Translations under genes and position numbers: made by a program
Notes under the pieces: generated by a model
Told to the model about the DNA's origin: nothing
The model's database searches: none
The model's input: the letters and a program-made list of their open reading frames with translations, nothing else
Origin: Pieris napi
Lineage: Eukaryota > Arthropoda > Insecta > Lepidoptera > Pieridae
DNA: 64,000 nt
Assembly: GCF_905475465.1 (NCBI RefSeq)
Contig: NC_062247.1
Location: 10,974,001 to 11,038,000 of the forward strand
Direction: 5' to 3'
In this document: positions 54,901 through 64,000 of the stretch, in pieces
How the letters are laid out: the number at the start of each line of letters is the position of its first letter
Position numbering within the stretch: position 1 is the stretch's first letter

Positions 54901-56288
54901 GCTAAAAAACCATACAGCAACTTTGTAAAGGTTTGCCTAACTTTTGAATTTTACAAGTACACTATAATAAATAAATAAATGTCTTCCGAGTAAATGGTTA
55001 GTCTCAATAAATATTAGCCATTGTCAAATTTCTTTATTTGTTACTTAAAATAAAGTTAAAGTGACAATTCATTCACATTTCAATATTAATTGTGAAGGTT
55101 GTTCTTGAAATTTAATGAATACTTATGATAATTTTAGGGCACTGCTGTAGTGTCAACACCCAATGAATCTGAAAAGGTTAATAATAAACCGGTTCCATTT
55201 AGAAGAGTTGTATCAGAGAAAGTTGAAGTGGATCCTAGACTTACGGACAATTCGTTTGAAGCCAAGGTAAATGCCCTAAAATTTTAAAAAGCCAAGGCAA
55301 CTCTATGTATTATTATTATTTAAAATTTGAAACATGGCTAATTTTGGGCATTTACTTTGTATTATAACTCATAGAAATACATAGGGTTGTCTCGGTTTTT
55401 AAATTATTTTCTCTCAAACAGGAAGGGGAAAACGGCGAAGAAGAAAATGGTGAAGATGAAGCTGATGGACAATCAAATGTATGGCAGAATAAGGGCAGAG
55501 GTGGATTTAATCGGGGTGGTTTTAATGACAGAGGGGATCGTGGAGGAAGGGGAGGTTTTAGGGGTCGTGGGGGATTTAATGATAGAGGAGGCAGAGGAGG
55601 TCGTGGTGGTTTTGACCGTGGAGGCCGGGGAGGGCGTGGTGGTTTCGACCGCGGAGGCAGGGGAGGTAGGGGTGGGGACAGAGGCGGATGGGGAGGCAGA
55701 GGAGGGGATAGGGGAGGACGAGGAGGCAGGGGAGGTGATAGGGGCGGCAGGGGAGGACGCGGTGATAGGCACTCTTGGGGAGGTGGAGATAGGGGGGGAT
55801 TCAACAAAAACTTCAATGACAGAAAGAGCTTTGATAGTGGAGAAAAACAAAACAAAAAAATTGTTTTTGATAATTAGGTAAGATTTAAGTGTATACAGTA
55901 TAACATTATGATGAGAGCATCATTTTTAACACTGTACTGTACATAAACTTTTAATAATGTTGCATGTAACAGTCAACAAAATGATTTTTCATTGAAGAAG
56001 AAATTCATGTGCACATTATAAATCAATATCAATTAATTTATGTACATATAACTAGCTAGCATTATAATTATAAAACGAAATAATGGTAAATATGAATAGA
56101 ATATACCTTAATGTTGTTATATTTGTTTACAGAAAGGAGCGCGTGGCTCATGGGGTGAGCGTGCAAGCATGGACTTGAAGCATACACGCGGCAAGTCATT
56201 CAAACATGAAAAAACTAAGAAGAAAAGAGGGTCATATCGAGGTGGTGTTATCGATATGGGGGTGCATTCTATTAAATTTGAAGATTAA
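51798..56288 (+). CDS. Nopp140: Nopp140 nucleolar phosphoprotein (SRP40_C isoform, spliced)
   Basis: Exons 51798-51905, 52197-52303, 52746-52821, 53521-54747, 54829-54930, 55138-55266 and 56133-56288 join in frame to 634 aa. The N-terminus (GDIQAEVLGIVYEFLLSINK) is the conserved LisH-like dimerisation region. The centre alternates 13 acidic Ser/Asp/Glu clusters (for example QSSSDDSDDSEDEKP) with basic Lys/Pro/Ala stretches. The C-terminus carries the SRP40_C domain: PFRRVVSEKVEVDPRL, GARGSWGERAS and HTRGKSFKHEKTKKKRGSYR. Family knowledge: Nopp140/Srp40 is a CK2-phosphorylated chaperone of box C/D and H/ACA snoRNPs that moves between nucleolus and Cajal bodies and links to Pol I transcription. 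An alternative exon gives an RGG-ended form. Confidence 0.95.
52197..52303 (+). CDS. Nopp140: Nopp140 exon 2
   Basis: It encodes KANPGLPSLTDIVAQYKKLN and ends QINKKQAE plus two bases; acceptor ttttttag, donor GTAAGT. It completes the conserved N-terminal region. Confidence 0.92.
52746..52821 (+). CDS. Nopp140: Nopp140 exon 3 (first acidic cluster)
   Basis: It encodes SDDSSDEDEQPQKKTPQVNG and TPSK between acceptor attacag and donor GTGAGA, phase 2 in, phase 0 out. Confidence 0.9.
53521..54747 (+). CDS. Nopp140: Nopp140 exon 4 (acidic/basic repeats)
   Basis: It has 409 codons holding twelve Ser/Asp/Glu clusters, each a candidate CK2 site array, separated by Lys/Pro/Thr/Ala-rich stretches. The repeat lengths are irregular. 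Acceptor acatttcag, donor GTTTGT, phase 0 on both sides. Codons upstream of 53521 in the same frame are intronic. Confidence 0.93.
54829..54930 (+). CDS. Nopp140: Nopp140 exon 5
   Basis: It has 34 codons: ETEENTPQGGGKKRKASEME and TPAKKPYSNFVK, with an apparent nuclear localisation signal (KKRK). Acceptor cttttcag, donor GTTTGC. Confidence 0.9.
55138..55266 (+). CDS. Nopp140: Nopp140 exon 6 (start of SRP40_C)
   Basis: It ends with PFRRVVSEKVEVDPRLTDN and SFEAK, the conserved start of the SRP40_C domain. Phase 0 out at GTAAAT, so either the RGG exon or the last exon can follow. Confidence 0.93.
55422..55877 (+). CDS. Nopp140: Nopp140 alternative exon, RGG-rich C-terminus
   Basis: An open frame of 152 codons after acceptor ctcaaacag starts EGENGEEENGEDEADG and then gives over 20 RGG/RG units with interspersed Phe and Trp (RGGFNDRGGRGGRGGFDRGG is typical), ending KKIVFDN and TAG. 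The result would be a 734-aa isoform. Family knowledge: Drosophila Nopp140 also has an RGG isoform beside the canonical one. The stop codon is immediately followed by a strong donor (TAG|GTAAGA). The glycine codons use GGT/GGC/GGA/GGG freely, so the RGG pattern is not just a DNA repeat. Confidence 0.9.
   Translation, partial: EGENGEEENGEDEADGQSNVWQNKGRGGFNRGGFNDRGDRGGRGGFRGRGGFNDRGGRGGRGGFDRGGRGGRGGFDRGGRGGRGGDRGGWGGRGGDRGGRGGRGGDRGGRGGRGDRHSWGGGDRGGFNKNFNDRKSFDSGEKQNKKIVFDN
56133..56288 (+). CDS. Nopp140: Nopp140 last exon (SRP40_C end)
   Basis: It encodes KGARGSWGERASMDLKHT, RGKSFKHEKTKKKRGSYRGG and VHSIKFED, then TAA. This is the most conserved part of Nopp140/Srp40 proteins. Acceptor tgtttacag. 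Confidence 0.94.
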   Translation, partial: KGARGSWGERASMDLKHTRGKSFKHEKTKKKRGSYRGGVIDMGVHSIKFED

Positions 56289-56317
56289 TTAATTACCTTA
56301 GTTGTAAAATATATACA

Positions 56318-56636
56318 AATAAACACCAGTGTTTCAGGACTTATAGCATTTAACATAGTATTAAAATATCTATAATTGATTAGTCTTTAAGTTTTAGGTG
56401 TTATTTACCTAATAATTGACATTTATTGTTATAGTTACTATGTGTACACATAAGTAATTATAAATAAACTTTAAGATTTATTATTGTAAATATTTTACTT
56501 AAGCATAATTTCAAATTGTAAATAGTTAGGTCCTAGTGAGAAAATGTTTGCTTGTGTCTTATTTCTTAATTCATACGCTAATAATTTTTGGTAAGGACCG
56601 CCTCTTGATAAATGCAAATGGTTTTATTTTAATAAA
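56318..56636 (+). other. Nopp140 3' UTR with three AATAAA signals
   Basis: AATAAA occurs at 56318, 56463 and 56631. The first is only 30 bases past the stop, so several 3' ends are possible. Confidence 0.5.
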
Positions 56637-57450
56637 ATGTTCTGAATATAAATACTTGTTTTTTCTTAATTGTCGTACGTAAAACATTACGTCTACGTAG
56701 TTATTTTCTAACAAAATCATTTGGCTGAAATAGTGTAATTTTTTAACATTAATTTACATACAATTAATATTGTATATTTAAATAATTAGAAAGAAACGCG
56801 ACTTTGTTATACTATTTTAGCTCAATGTTTCCAGTGTTTTCAATCAGTTAATCAAGTCAATTCGCGTTATAATCGATAAAAGTTTTTTTTTAATTTCAGT
56901 ATTCTATTGATCTCATGAAGCTTTTTTTTTTAAATGTTTTTTATCAAAAATCATATTTTTACTATATCCACAGGCTAGGATTATATTAAGTCATAGACAG
57001 TATAGGTCAGTGGTAATTACAGTTCACGTTCAGCGGATAAACTTCACAGATCTACCGTTTTCCGTTCTGTCGTTCTCACATCTCAATAGTCAATAATCAC
57101 TTCTAAATGCGAGTTTTCATTCCACTATGTCAAACACTCCACAGATTTTAACATTCGTTATGAATAGAATTCCGTGTGATTCCTTGCAAACTGCAAGTAC
57201 CTAAATACCTACCAGCTATTCTACCTATTGTAGTTATTTGATTTGCAGTGTAAACATTGTAATTCAATTGTAGGCGTAAAGTATTATCTAAACCTTTTAA
57301 AATGAGAAAAGGTTTATTTTATTGTTCGTGTTTAGTGGTTGGTTATAAAATAAATGTAATGTTTCTTACATTTTGCTTTGTCGATATTATGTGTTGTTAA
57401 ATTAAATCTGGAAATTCAAAGTGGAATAGTGTGAATTATTGAGTGTAATA

Positions 57451-57652
57451 ATGCCTGTTCAACAAATAAACGTGAAAAATTCGAGTGAAATTGAAAGTTG
57501 GGAATGGGGTGGTGGATGTGGCAAGGAGACGATACGTGCAGGGTCTGGAAGCAGCCAGACTTCTTGCAGTAATTCTAGTGGTGATATCTGCAGAATTTGT
57601 CATTGTGAAAGCGAGATCCATAATCCACTACTAGCACCCTGCTTTTGTTCTG
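57451..57652 (+). CDS. MARCH8-like exon 1 (RING-CH start)
   Basis: It has 67 codons plus one base; MPVQQINVKNSSEIESW up to LLAPCFCS, donor GTAAGT. It carries the first four zinc cysteines. Confidence 0.92.
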
Positions 57653-58240
57653 GTAAGTCTTCTCTTTGTTATATATATATATAAGGTGTTAACAAAATTA
57701 TTAATATCATACATTAATTTTTAATATTAAAAAGAAGATGGTCCTTTAAAATAATGATGTCTTTTGGTGACAAAGAATATCAATTCAAAGAAGTTATATT
57801 AAGAAGATTTTATTAAAAATAGATCAGATATTTACATAATTATGTTTTATGGGATGTGTAGATTTGAATGACTACAGCCTGGTCATTGTAAAATTAACAT
57901 TAGGTTTGGTTATATAAAGATGATTTGTTTTTCACATTAGTTGTTTGAACATGTTGTGATGTAAAGCACACATACATTTTAAATTTCTTTATAATTTAAT
58001 TAAAACAAACAGGCTGAACATTTTTCTTATTAAGTTCATCAAAACTGTATAGTTTATATAAACATACAACTTACATGAGCTAATAGCTAATTAAGGCTGA
58101 TTGTATGTTTAGTTTATTACTGTTTTGACACTAGGGCCTATGAATCAATGTAGATACTTGAGTCTAATGTTTTCAAATAGAAAGGCACCTCTTTCCCTTT
58201 ACTTTTAGTGCATATCATTGTTGGTTGTATATTTAACAAA

Positions 58241-58276
<36 letters not shown>

Positions 58277-61200
58277 CATTTGAGTTTGATTGACCTTGGC
58301 TTATTTCTAATTTCTAATTTTATTGCAGGTAGCTTAAAGTTTGTCCACCAAAGCTGTTTACAACAATGGTTGACGGCATCCGAAACAAGATCATGTGAAC
58401 TCTGCAAATTTAATTTCATAATGCATACAAAGATAAAACCATTTAATGAGGTAAGATAATTAGAAAATAATAATAACAACATTCTACTTGAGACTTCCTA
58501 AAATATTATGACATGTTAAAATTAAACATTTTAAATTGCCATCATGAGTTAGTTAATGTGTAAATGAGGAAATCCTATGTTTGAGTTCTGTAATAAGTGT
58601 AATTGGTTTGAAACACACAAAGCAGTGATATATCTGTTACACTGAATATTAGGTTTCACATGGGAATTAATTTTATTTTAATTTATTTTTTATTTTTTTA
58701 GAGCTTTGAATATTATATGTACTTAATATATATAAGATAAGCTATATTTATCAGACGGAAGCATGTCACAACAACATCTTTATCCTGGTAATGAACCTGA
58801 GGTGAATAAAGTTGTAGTTATTTATAGTAATAAACATGAGATTGATGAGGAAAATTTTACTATACCTATGGCATAAATTATTTGCTGCAATGTATTTATT
58901 TGCTTTGTTAAGTATTAAAAGATGAAATATTCATATATATTATACATGTGTTTGGTCCTGTCCACTAAGAAGGTATTTCTGTGTCTTTTGATTCTTGTAG
59001 GCAAGTAGGTGATCAGTTTGTTGGCCCATCCCGAAACAATAAGTGTCTATTAATACATTATATCGGCTTATATAATCTCGGCTATATGTGTTGGCTATTA
59101 GCATTGACTTTGGCCTCGGTTGAGAGTTCTAAAACATAGACATCACTTCTCAAGTTCACAGCTTTGGTTCATCTATATCTGCTTGTATACTGTTTTGTTT
59201 AAAAACGCCCAGACACTATTCTGTCATAACTCATAACCTATTTTTAGTTTTTTCATTTGTTTCAATAATAGTTAGTTATCAGTTTTCTGTGCCTACCCAA
59301 ATGGAAATATCCTTGAATCGAGGCTAGGATTTCTGGTCTATGCGTTACCTTCACACTCATCTATTTATATATTTATTAAGTGTATCATAAGCTAATGCAC
59401 AAATATACAAATAATTATTCATCTCCTAAGCAGTTGTTAACCCAAACTTCAATATTGATAAACTTTTTAAAGTTACTTAAAAACATTCTTATGTGCGAAC
59501 ATATTATTTCAGTATTATTGTATATACAGTTGTAGTGTATAAAAGACAAAATCAAAAGCTTAGTGGGAGGCATCATATTTATAAAATATTGATAGTAAAT
59601 GAAAAGTAATGAAATTTATAATGAACATATATATTTTGATTTTATAACGAACATATTATAGCGTAATCTACAATGATGACAGCAAAAGTGTAAGGACAAA
59701 GTAAATTAATGTTAGTGCGGATTAATTAACAAAAATACATTTTAATTCAAATTTAATTGCTTCTCGTTTCATATCAAAGGTTAAATTAATATTCGTGTTT
59801 TATTCATTGAAACAGTCAATGTGTTCTTGTCCTGACTGTATTTGAGGACTTCATTTGAATATTTAAGACATACAATTTTCTTATACATACTATAACTAAA
59901 AAATGAGTAAAGCGAATAGTCTATAAATTTTTACATACTTTGAACTATGTCCAAACGGAAAGTCTGCTAGATGTACTTAAATAATTTCCACATATAGTCT
60001 CAAGCATGTGCCTGATACCAACTCACACACCTTCCAAAATATTCACTCACATACGCACACTCACTTACACAGACACACACACAACAATATTTCTGTAGGA
60101 ATCTAGTTGACTGTTGATTAGTTTTTTTATAAGATTTTTTAGAAACTTTAAATTTTGTTACCTAATCATATATGTACTTTTTTGTTATAACTCCGTATGA
60201 CTTTGCTGTGGAATGGAAGCCTGGTTATCCATATCACAGGTTCACTAGCTTGGAAACCAGTATTCCAATACCCTCTTAATTGTTATCGTACTGTTGGTTT
60301 CAAATGTTATATGGGAGAAAATAAAGAATTATTATTTTTATTACTGTTTATATCAATACGAGGTCGTAGGTTCGATCCCCGGCTTTTGCTCGAACGGTGA
60401 AAAAAACATCGTGAGGAAACCGACATGTCTTAGACCGGAAACGTCGACGACGTGTGTCAGGCACTGGAGGCTGAAGTTTTAAGGGTAAAAAACGGTTTAT
60501 CTCGATTTCCGGCAAAACTAAAAGTCCTATCGAAGAAAGTTAAATGGCGAAGTTGTAGGTAATAAAAAGATCTAAAACTTTTGTATTTACAAATTTTTCA
60601 CATAACCTCAAAATTGGTGTGGAAAATTCAAAAAACCAACTTTTTGGTTTTTTATTTCTATCTTTTACAAAAATTTATTTTTTTAAACGAAATTTGGTGA
60701 AAACTTACCTTATTATGTCCCAAATATACTGTAATTTATTTGATTAAAACTATTTATTTTTTCACCTTATTTTAAATTAATATCGAAAAAACACCCTAAT
60801 TTTCAATCGAAAATTCTGACGTCAAAATTTCAGCTTTTTTCAAAAAGTTGGAGTGCTTTCAGTTCGTTGAAATCTCTACTTTCCTATGATAAAAAAATAT
60901 ATATATATTACCATAGTAAATCTTCTCAGAAAATGCAAAACATCGTATGCAGTAACGCCCAGACCCGTCATACCCTTCCCTACTTCTCTATGAAATACGA
61001 AAATTTTAGCCCATCTAAAGGCTAAAATTTTTTTTTAGGTCACTCAGGTTAAGTTATCTTAAAATAGTAATAAATAGGCATCTAATTATAATTCAAAGAA
61101 GATCATATTTAATGGTCGAATTTCGAAAGTTATATTATCATGACGAACATTTTTATTTTCCACTTAAAGCGTAATTTGAATACCACAAATATATTAAACG

Positions 61201-63656
61201 ATGTTATTATCGTAATATTTTTCAATAATCTATGCTTCATTTGTGAAATGAATTCTGTATGCAAAAGACAGTAATATTGAGTCGAAACTGAGCGTTAAGT
61301 AATACTCCTGTAAGTCAAAAATATATTGTATTTGACGTGGGAAGGTCACACTTACAGAACGTAGCGTAAACTATGGCAAAATCTATCAAGTCTTACAGTG
61401 AATTTTAGACTCTGAATCTCACCCATAAGTCGTTTTACACAATACTATCACGTGCCAGTCTGCAGAAGTAATTAAATGGCCTACTATCTACTTAGTATGC
61501 GGTGGTGAGCAACACAAGTGTTCTCCAAGAACCCGGGGATCTTTATTCCTAGGGCAGTTGTGTGACGGCGAAGCCCAAGGTTGATGGCCATACCAAGAGC
61601 CAGAATCTGTCTGCACACGTTGCGCTAACTGACACTATCGACATCTTTATATGTTCGCAGAGTGAGTTCACAGGAGCGATATTGTAATTTGTATTTAATA
61701 TTTCATATATAATTTCGAAATTATCGTATTGGTTTAGTAATATAAGGAAAGCATTAAAATAAAATAAATAAATAGTGTACACAGTATATATAAATAAAGC
61801 GTTCAAGTATTACGTATCGTAACGTTTACGATGCGGGGCGAGGAATTAATTACGCGTTATTGTTAATATTATTTTCGACTTCACACCACATAATGGTAAC
61901 TTTTAGGTATAAAGAATTACTAGGTGGTCATGAAACGTTTTACAGGGTACAGAAAAACGTTACGGCGCGTTACATCGGTTTGTCAATAATCTCCAAAAAT
62001 TTACGTGACGTAATACTTGACCGCTCCCTATTGTGTATAATATTTTTTCTTTCCTTCTTTTCACATAAATTTCGCTGTAACTTTAAAACACTTACACTAC
62101 TTTTTAAGACCTTAAAATAAGCCCAAGGCCCATTCGTCTCGGCAGGTGCAATTAGCAACCGATTACGTGTTACCATAAAATGTGTTTACAGCTGTGTATT
62201 GAGCGAAGGTCAAGGTGATAAAGGAACTGATCTAAAATATTTGTTTTAGTGGCGCCTCTTGGAGATGTCAGGCGTTGAAAGGCGGCGTCTATGCTGCGCC
62301 GTCCTGTTCCACTGCGTAGCTGCGCTTTGCGTTATGTGGTCACTGTTCGTACTTATAGAGAGAGCGGTCGAGGAGGTTAACAAGGGACAGATTGGTAAGT
62401 CCCTTTATGGGCAGAGAATTGCTCTCGATGTGGTCATACTCGGTGACAGGGTTATGTTGAAATAAGATAAGCTTGTTGACAAAGTTGCACACGCCGTACC
62501 GTTTGTATGAAGTATTTTATTTTATATTTTGTCTCAAATAATTTTAGTTTCATTGTAAATTAAGCTTTACGTTACGCAATTTTATGAATGCATAGATTTT
62601 TGTAATATTACTTTAGTAATTCATTAGTATTTTTATAAGTAATTATTCTTGAAAGAATAGAATTACAAACAACGTTTGTTTGTAGGAATGGTTGTTTGTA
62701 GGAAACAAAACATTTTACAATAAATGCTCAAAATTCCTGCCTTGACCATAATATTTAATCAGCACCGTCTAATCAAATTCCTACGTAACCCTCCAGCCAT
62801 CTGTCCATTTTTTTGAATCTAGTCCGATTCACACAGCACTGGTCACAGGTCGGTAAATAATCTATCATAAGTCCGAATCGTTGTTGTTTTACGTCCTAGA
62901 ATATATTAGAGCGACTCATGGCCACGTGTAATACCTTTTCAGAATCCCGATTAAATGCGCCAAAACTTGTAATACAGGGTCACTTTTTGGTAGAGTAATT
63001 TTTTTTCACAGTGGGGCCCGAAGTAAACAAAAAGTTATGATTTGAATTTTTTTATATCTTATAACTTAATATTATCTTCAATACACTTAATAAACAACTA
63101 TAAATAGTATGTCTAACGCAAGAACTCATCAGTACCAATCTAGTGGATATTATGAAAAAGATACAGGTGTAGATTTTTTCGAATTTTAATAATAATAACT
63201 CTGCAGGGGTTAGAGATAGCTTAGAGACCTCCCGTAGTACAATTTTTTGCAGCTGATGACCTCATCTATCCCCTATTTGCGTTTAGTCCACGATTTTTTG
63301 GCCAACCTGTATATGAATGGATTAATTTACATTTAACGAGGGCTTTGAATTTATTTAGTGATCATTCTCGAATTTCGCTTAGGAGAAATAAAAGGTATCG
63401 TGGTCTTGAACCGCTAAACGTTTACCAATAAAAATTTCACTCCTCTGGAATTGAACCCGAGACCTTTTATGATCTGCAGACCATGCAAGCGGCCAGATGA
63501 ATGAATTACTTTGATAGTAGTGACTGTGATTTCAGCTTGGCCGTTTTGGACAAAGCTGGTGGTTGTGGCGGTGGGTTTCACGGGCGGAGCTGTCTTTATG
63601 TACATCCAGTGTCGGCAGTACTTACATTTGTGCAATCGTTGGCGAGCCCATAATAG
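57451..63656 (+). CDS. MARCH8-like membrane RING-CH E3 ubiquitin ligase (partial, spliced)
   Basis: Exons 57451-57652, 58329-58450, 62250-62394 and 63536-63656 join in frame to about 196 aa; the C-terminus lies beyond the window. A Ser/Gly-rich N-terminus precedes the RING-CH domain: DICRICHCESE, PLLAPCFCSGSLKFVH, QSCLQQWLTASETRSCELCK (C4HC3 order with the diagnostic Trp). Two membrane segments follow, CAVLFHCVAALCVMWSLFVL and LVVVAVGFTGGAVFMYIQ, with the WPFWTK motif between them. Family knowledge: MARCH1/8 ligases sit in endosomal and plasma membranes and ubiquitinate the tails of membrane proteins to drive their down-regulation. In the vertebrate relatives the next residues continue VIYVQN; that exon is not in the window. 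The start ATG at 57451 is preferred over an upstream in-frame TTG at 57439. Confidence 0.92.
58243..58274. repeat. (AT)n microsatellite
   Basis: About 16 AT units, 55 bases upstream of the second RING-CH exon. Confidence 0.95.
58329..58450 (+). CDS. MARCH8-like exon 2 (RING-CH end)
   Basis: It encodes GSLKFVHQSCLQQWLTASET and SCELCKFNFIMHTKIKPFNE. Acceptor ttattgcag, donor GTAAGA, phase 1 in, phase 0 out. An (AT)n run lies just upstream. Confidence 0.94.
60356..60476 (+). repeat. SINE copy cut by the 500-bp unit
   Basis: CGAGGTCGTAGGTTCGATCC, CATCGTGAGGAAACCGACAT and GTGTGTCAGGCACTGGAGGC, then the sequence switches to the 60478 unit. Confidence 0.6.
60478..60990 (+). repeat. 500-bp unit, second copy
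   Basis: About 90% similar by eye to 47080-47580, with the same start AAGGGTAAAAAACGG and end near GTCATACCCTTCC. Confidence 0.7.
62250..62394 (+). CDS. MARCH8-like exon 3 (first membrane segment)
   Basis: It encodes WRLLEMSGVERRRLCCAVLF through RAVEEVNKGQI; acceptor tgttttag, donor GTAAGT. It contains the ERRR juxtamembrane motif and the first membrane helix. Confidence 0.92.
62975..63309. mobile_element. Mariner-type MITE in a MARCH8 intron
   Basis: CAGGGTCACTTTTTGG and CCAACCTG are imperfect inverted ends flanked by TA. No transposase frame. Confidence 0.5.
63410..63505 (-). repeat. tRNA-like segment before MARCH8 exon 4
   Basis: TGGAATTGAACCCGAGACCT followed by GACCATGCAAGCGGCC has the look of a tRNA-derived sequence on the minus strand (box B GGTCTCGGGTTCAATTCC). 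Confidence 0.3.
63536..63656 (+). CDS. MARCH8-like exon 4 (second membrane segment)
   Basis: It encodes AWPFWTKLVVVAVGFTGG through YLHLCNRWRAHN plus two bases; acceptor gatttcag, donor GTGAGT. The following exon lies past 64000. Confidence 0.92.
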
Positions 63657-64000
63657 GTGAGTTTTAACGATAGAAGAATTGTGCGAATGCTCTGATTTTT
63701 CATTTCGTAGAATTCTGACATTTCATAGTGTTGCTACAAAAAGTTCTCCACAGAAAAAGGGACAATTTTGACTTATTTGAGGGCAATAAAAAATGCTACG
63801 TATTTTTTATGTCTTACCTACAAAAAGCTAAATCTAAATATTTGCTTACTCAAGTGACCTAATAAGAAAATGACAAATATTCCAATATTTAATAAAAAAT
63901 CAGAGTATAGTGTGTAATTTCTGATACAGACACTAACGTATGCAATTTTGAAGTTCAATAGCGCTGTCGATGCGATCGTGGTTTGTTTAAGATCAAAATT

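Noticed and set aside
55352..55855. Proline-rich minus-strand frame opposite the RGG exon
   Set aside because: It is the complement of RGG codons (GGN/AGG read as CCN); no splice or start support.
58208..58459. ORF beginning with a Ile-Tyr run before the RING-CH exon
   Set aside because: The start is the translated (AT)n microsatellite; the real exon begins at the acceptor at 58328.
1..64000. CRISPR arrays, operons, ribosome binding sites
   Set aside because: Spliced nuclear animal genes throughout; no regularly spaced repeats of array type.

Overview
This looks like a window of an insect genome, most likely a moth or butterfly. It is AT-rich, its genes have many GT-AG introns, its proteins are clearly arthropod-type, and tRNA-derived SINEs, LINE tails, TIR elements and MITEs fill the introns. 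The lepidopteran assignment is an inference from repeat style and gene structure; no database was searched.

Layout. (1) 1-9764: no gene supported, only repeats. The first 1.2 kb carries an unusual recurring motif. (2) 9765-44950, + strand: a large Zasp52-type PDZ-ZM-LIM gene (Z-disc protein). Thirteen coding segments plus a 24-base candidate microexon can be joined with consistent splice phase, and intron 1 alone is 18.6 kb. Two of the LIM domains have a duplicated, phase-matched choice of first-half exon (31981-32122 or 32305-32638; 37480-40099 or 40316-41462). The last exon overlaps a second long reading frame in the +1 phase that ends in a hydrophobic tail (about 44937-45902). (3) 46.5-50.4 kb: repeats, including a hAT-like element with a perfect 8-bp target duplication, a palindromic MITE, and decayed minus-strand coding-like segments. 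(4) 50483-51028, - strand: a two-exon gene for a 69-aa putative single-pass membrane protein. (5) 51798-56288, + strand: Nopp140, a nucleolar phosphoprotein, with both an SRP40_C ending and an alternative RGG-rich ending. (6) 57451-63656, + strand, running out of the window: a MARCH8-like RING-CH membrane E3 ligase.

The four genes have no obvious shared pathway. The 69-aa gene and Nopp140 are head to head across 770 bp and may share a promoter. Zasp52 is where the window departs most from a plain gene. Splice phases allow exon choices that swap the linker together with the zinc-binding start of LIM1 or LIM2, an early stop with an intronic poly(A) signal, and possibly a membrane-tailed isoform. 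All exon boundaries come from reading splice sites and frames by eye; transcript data would be decisive.
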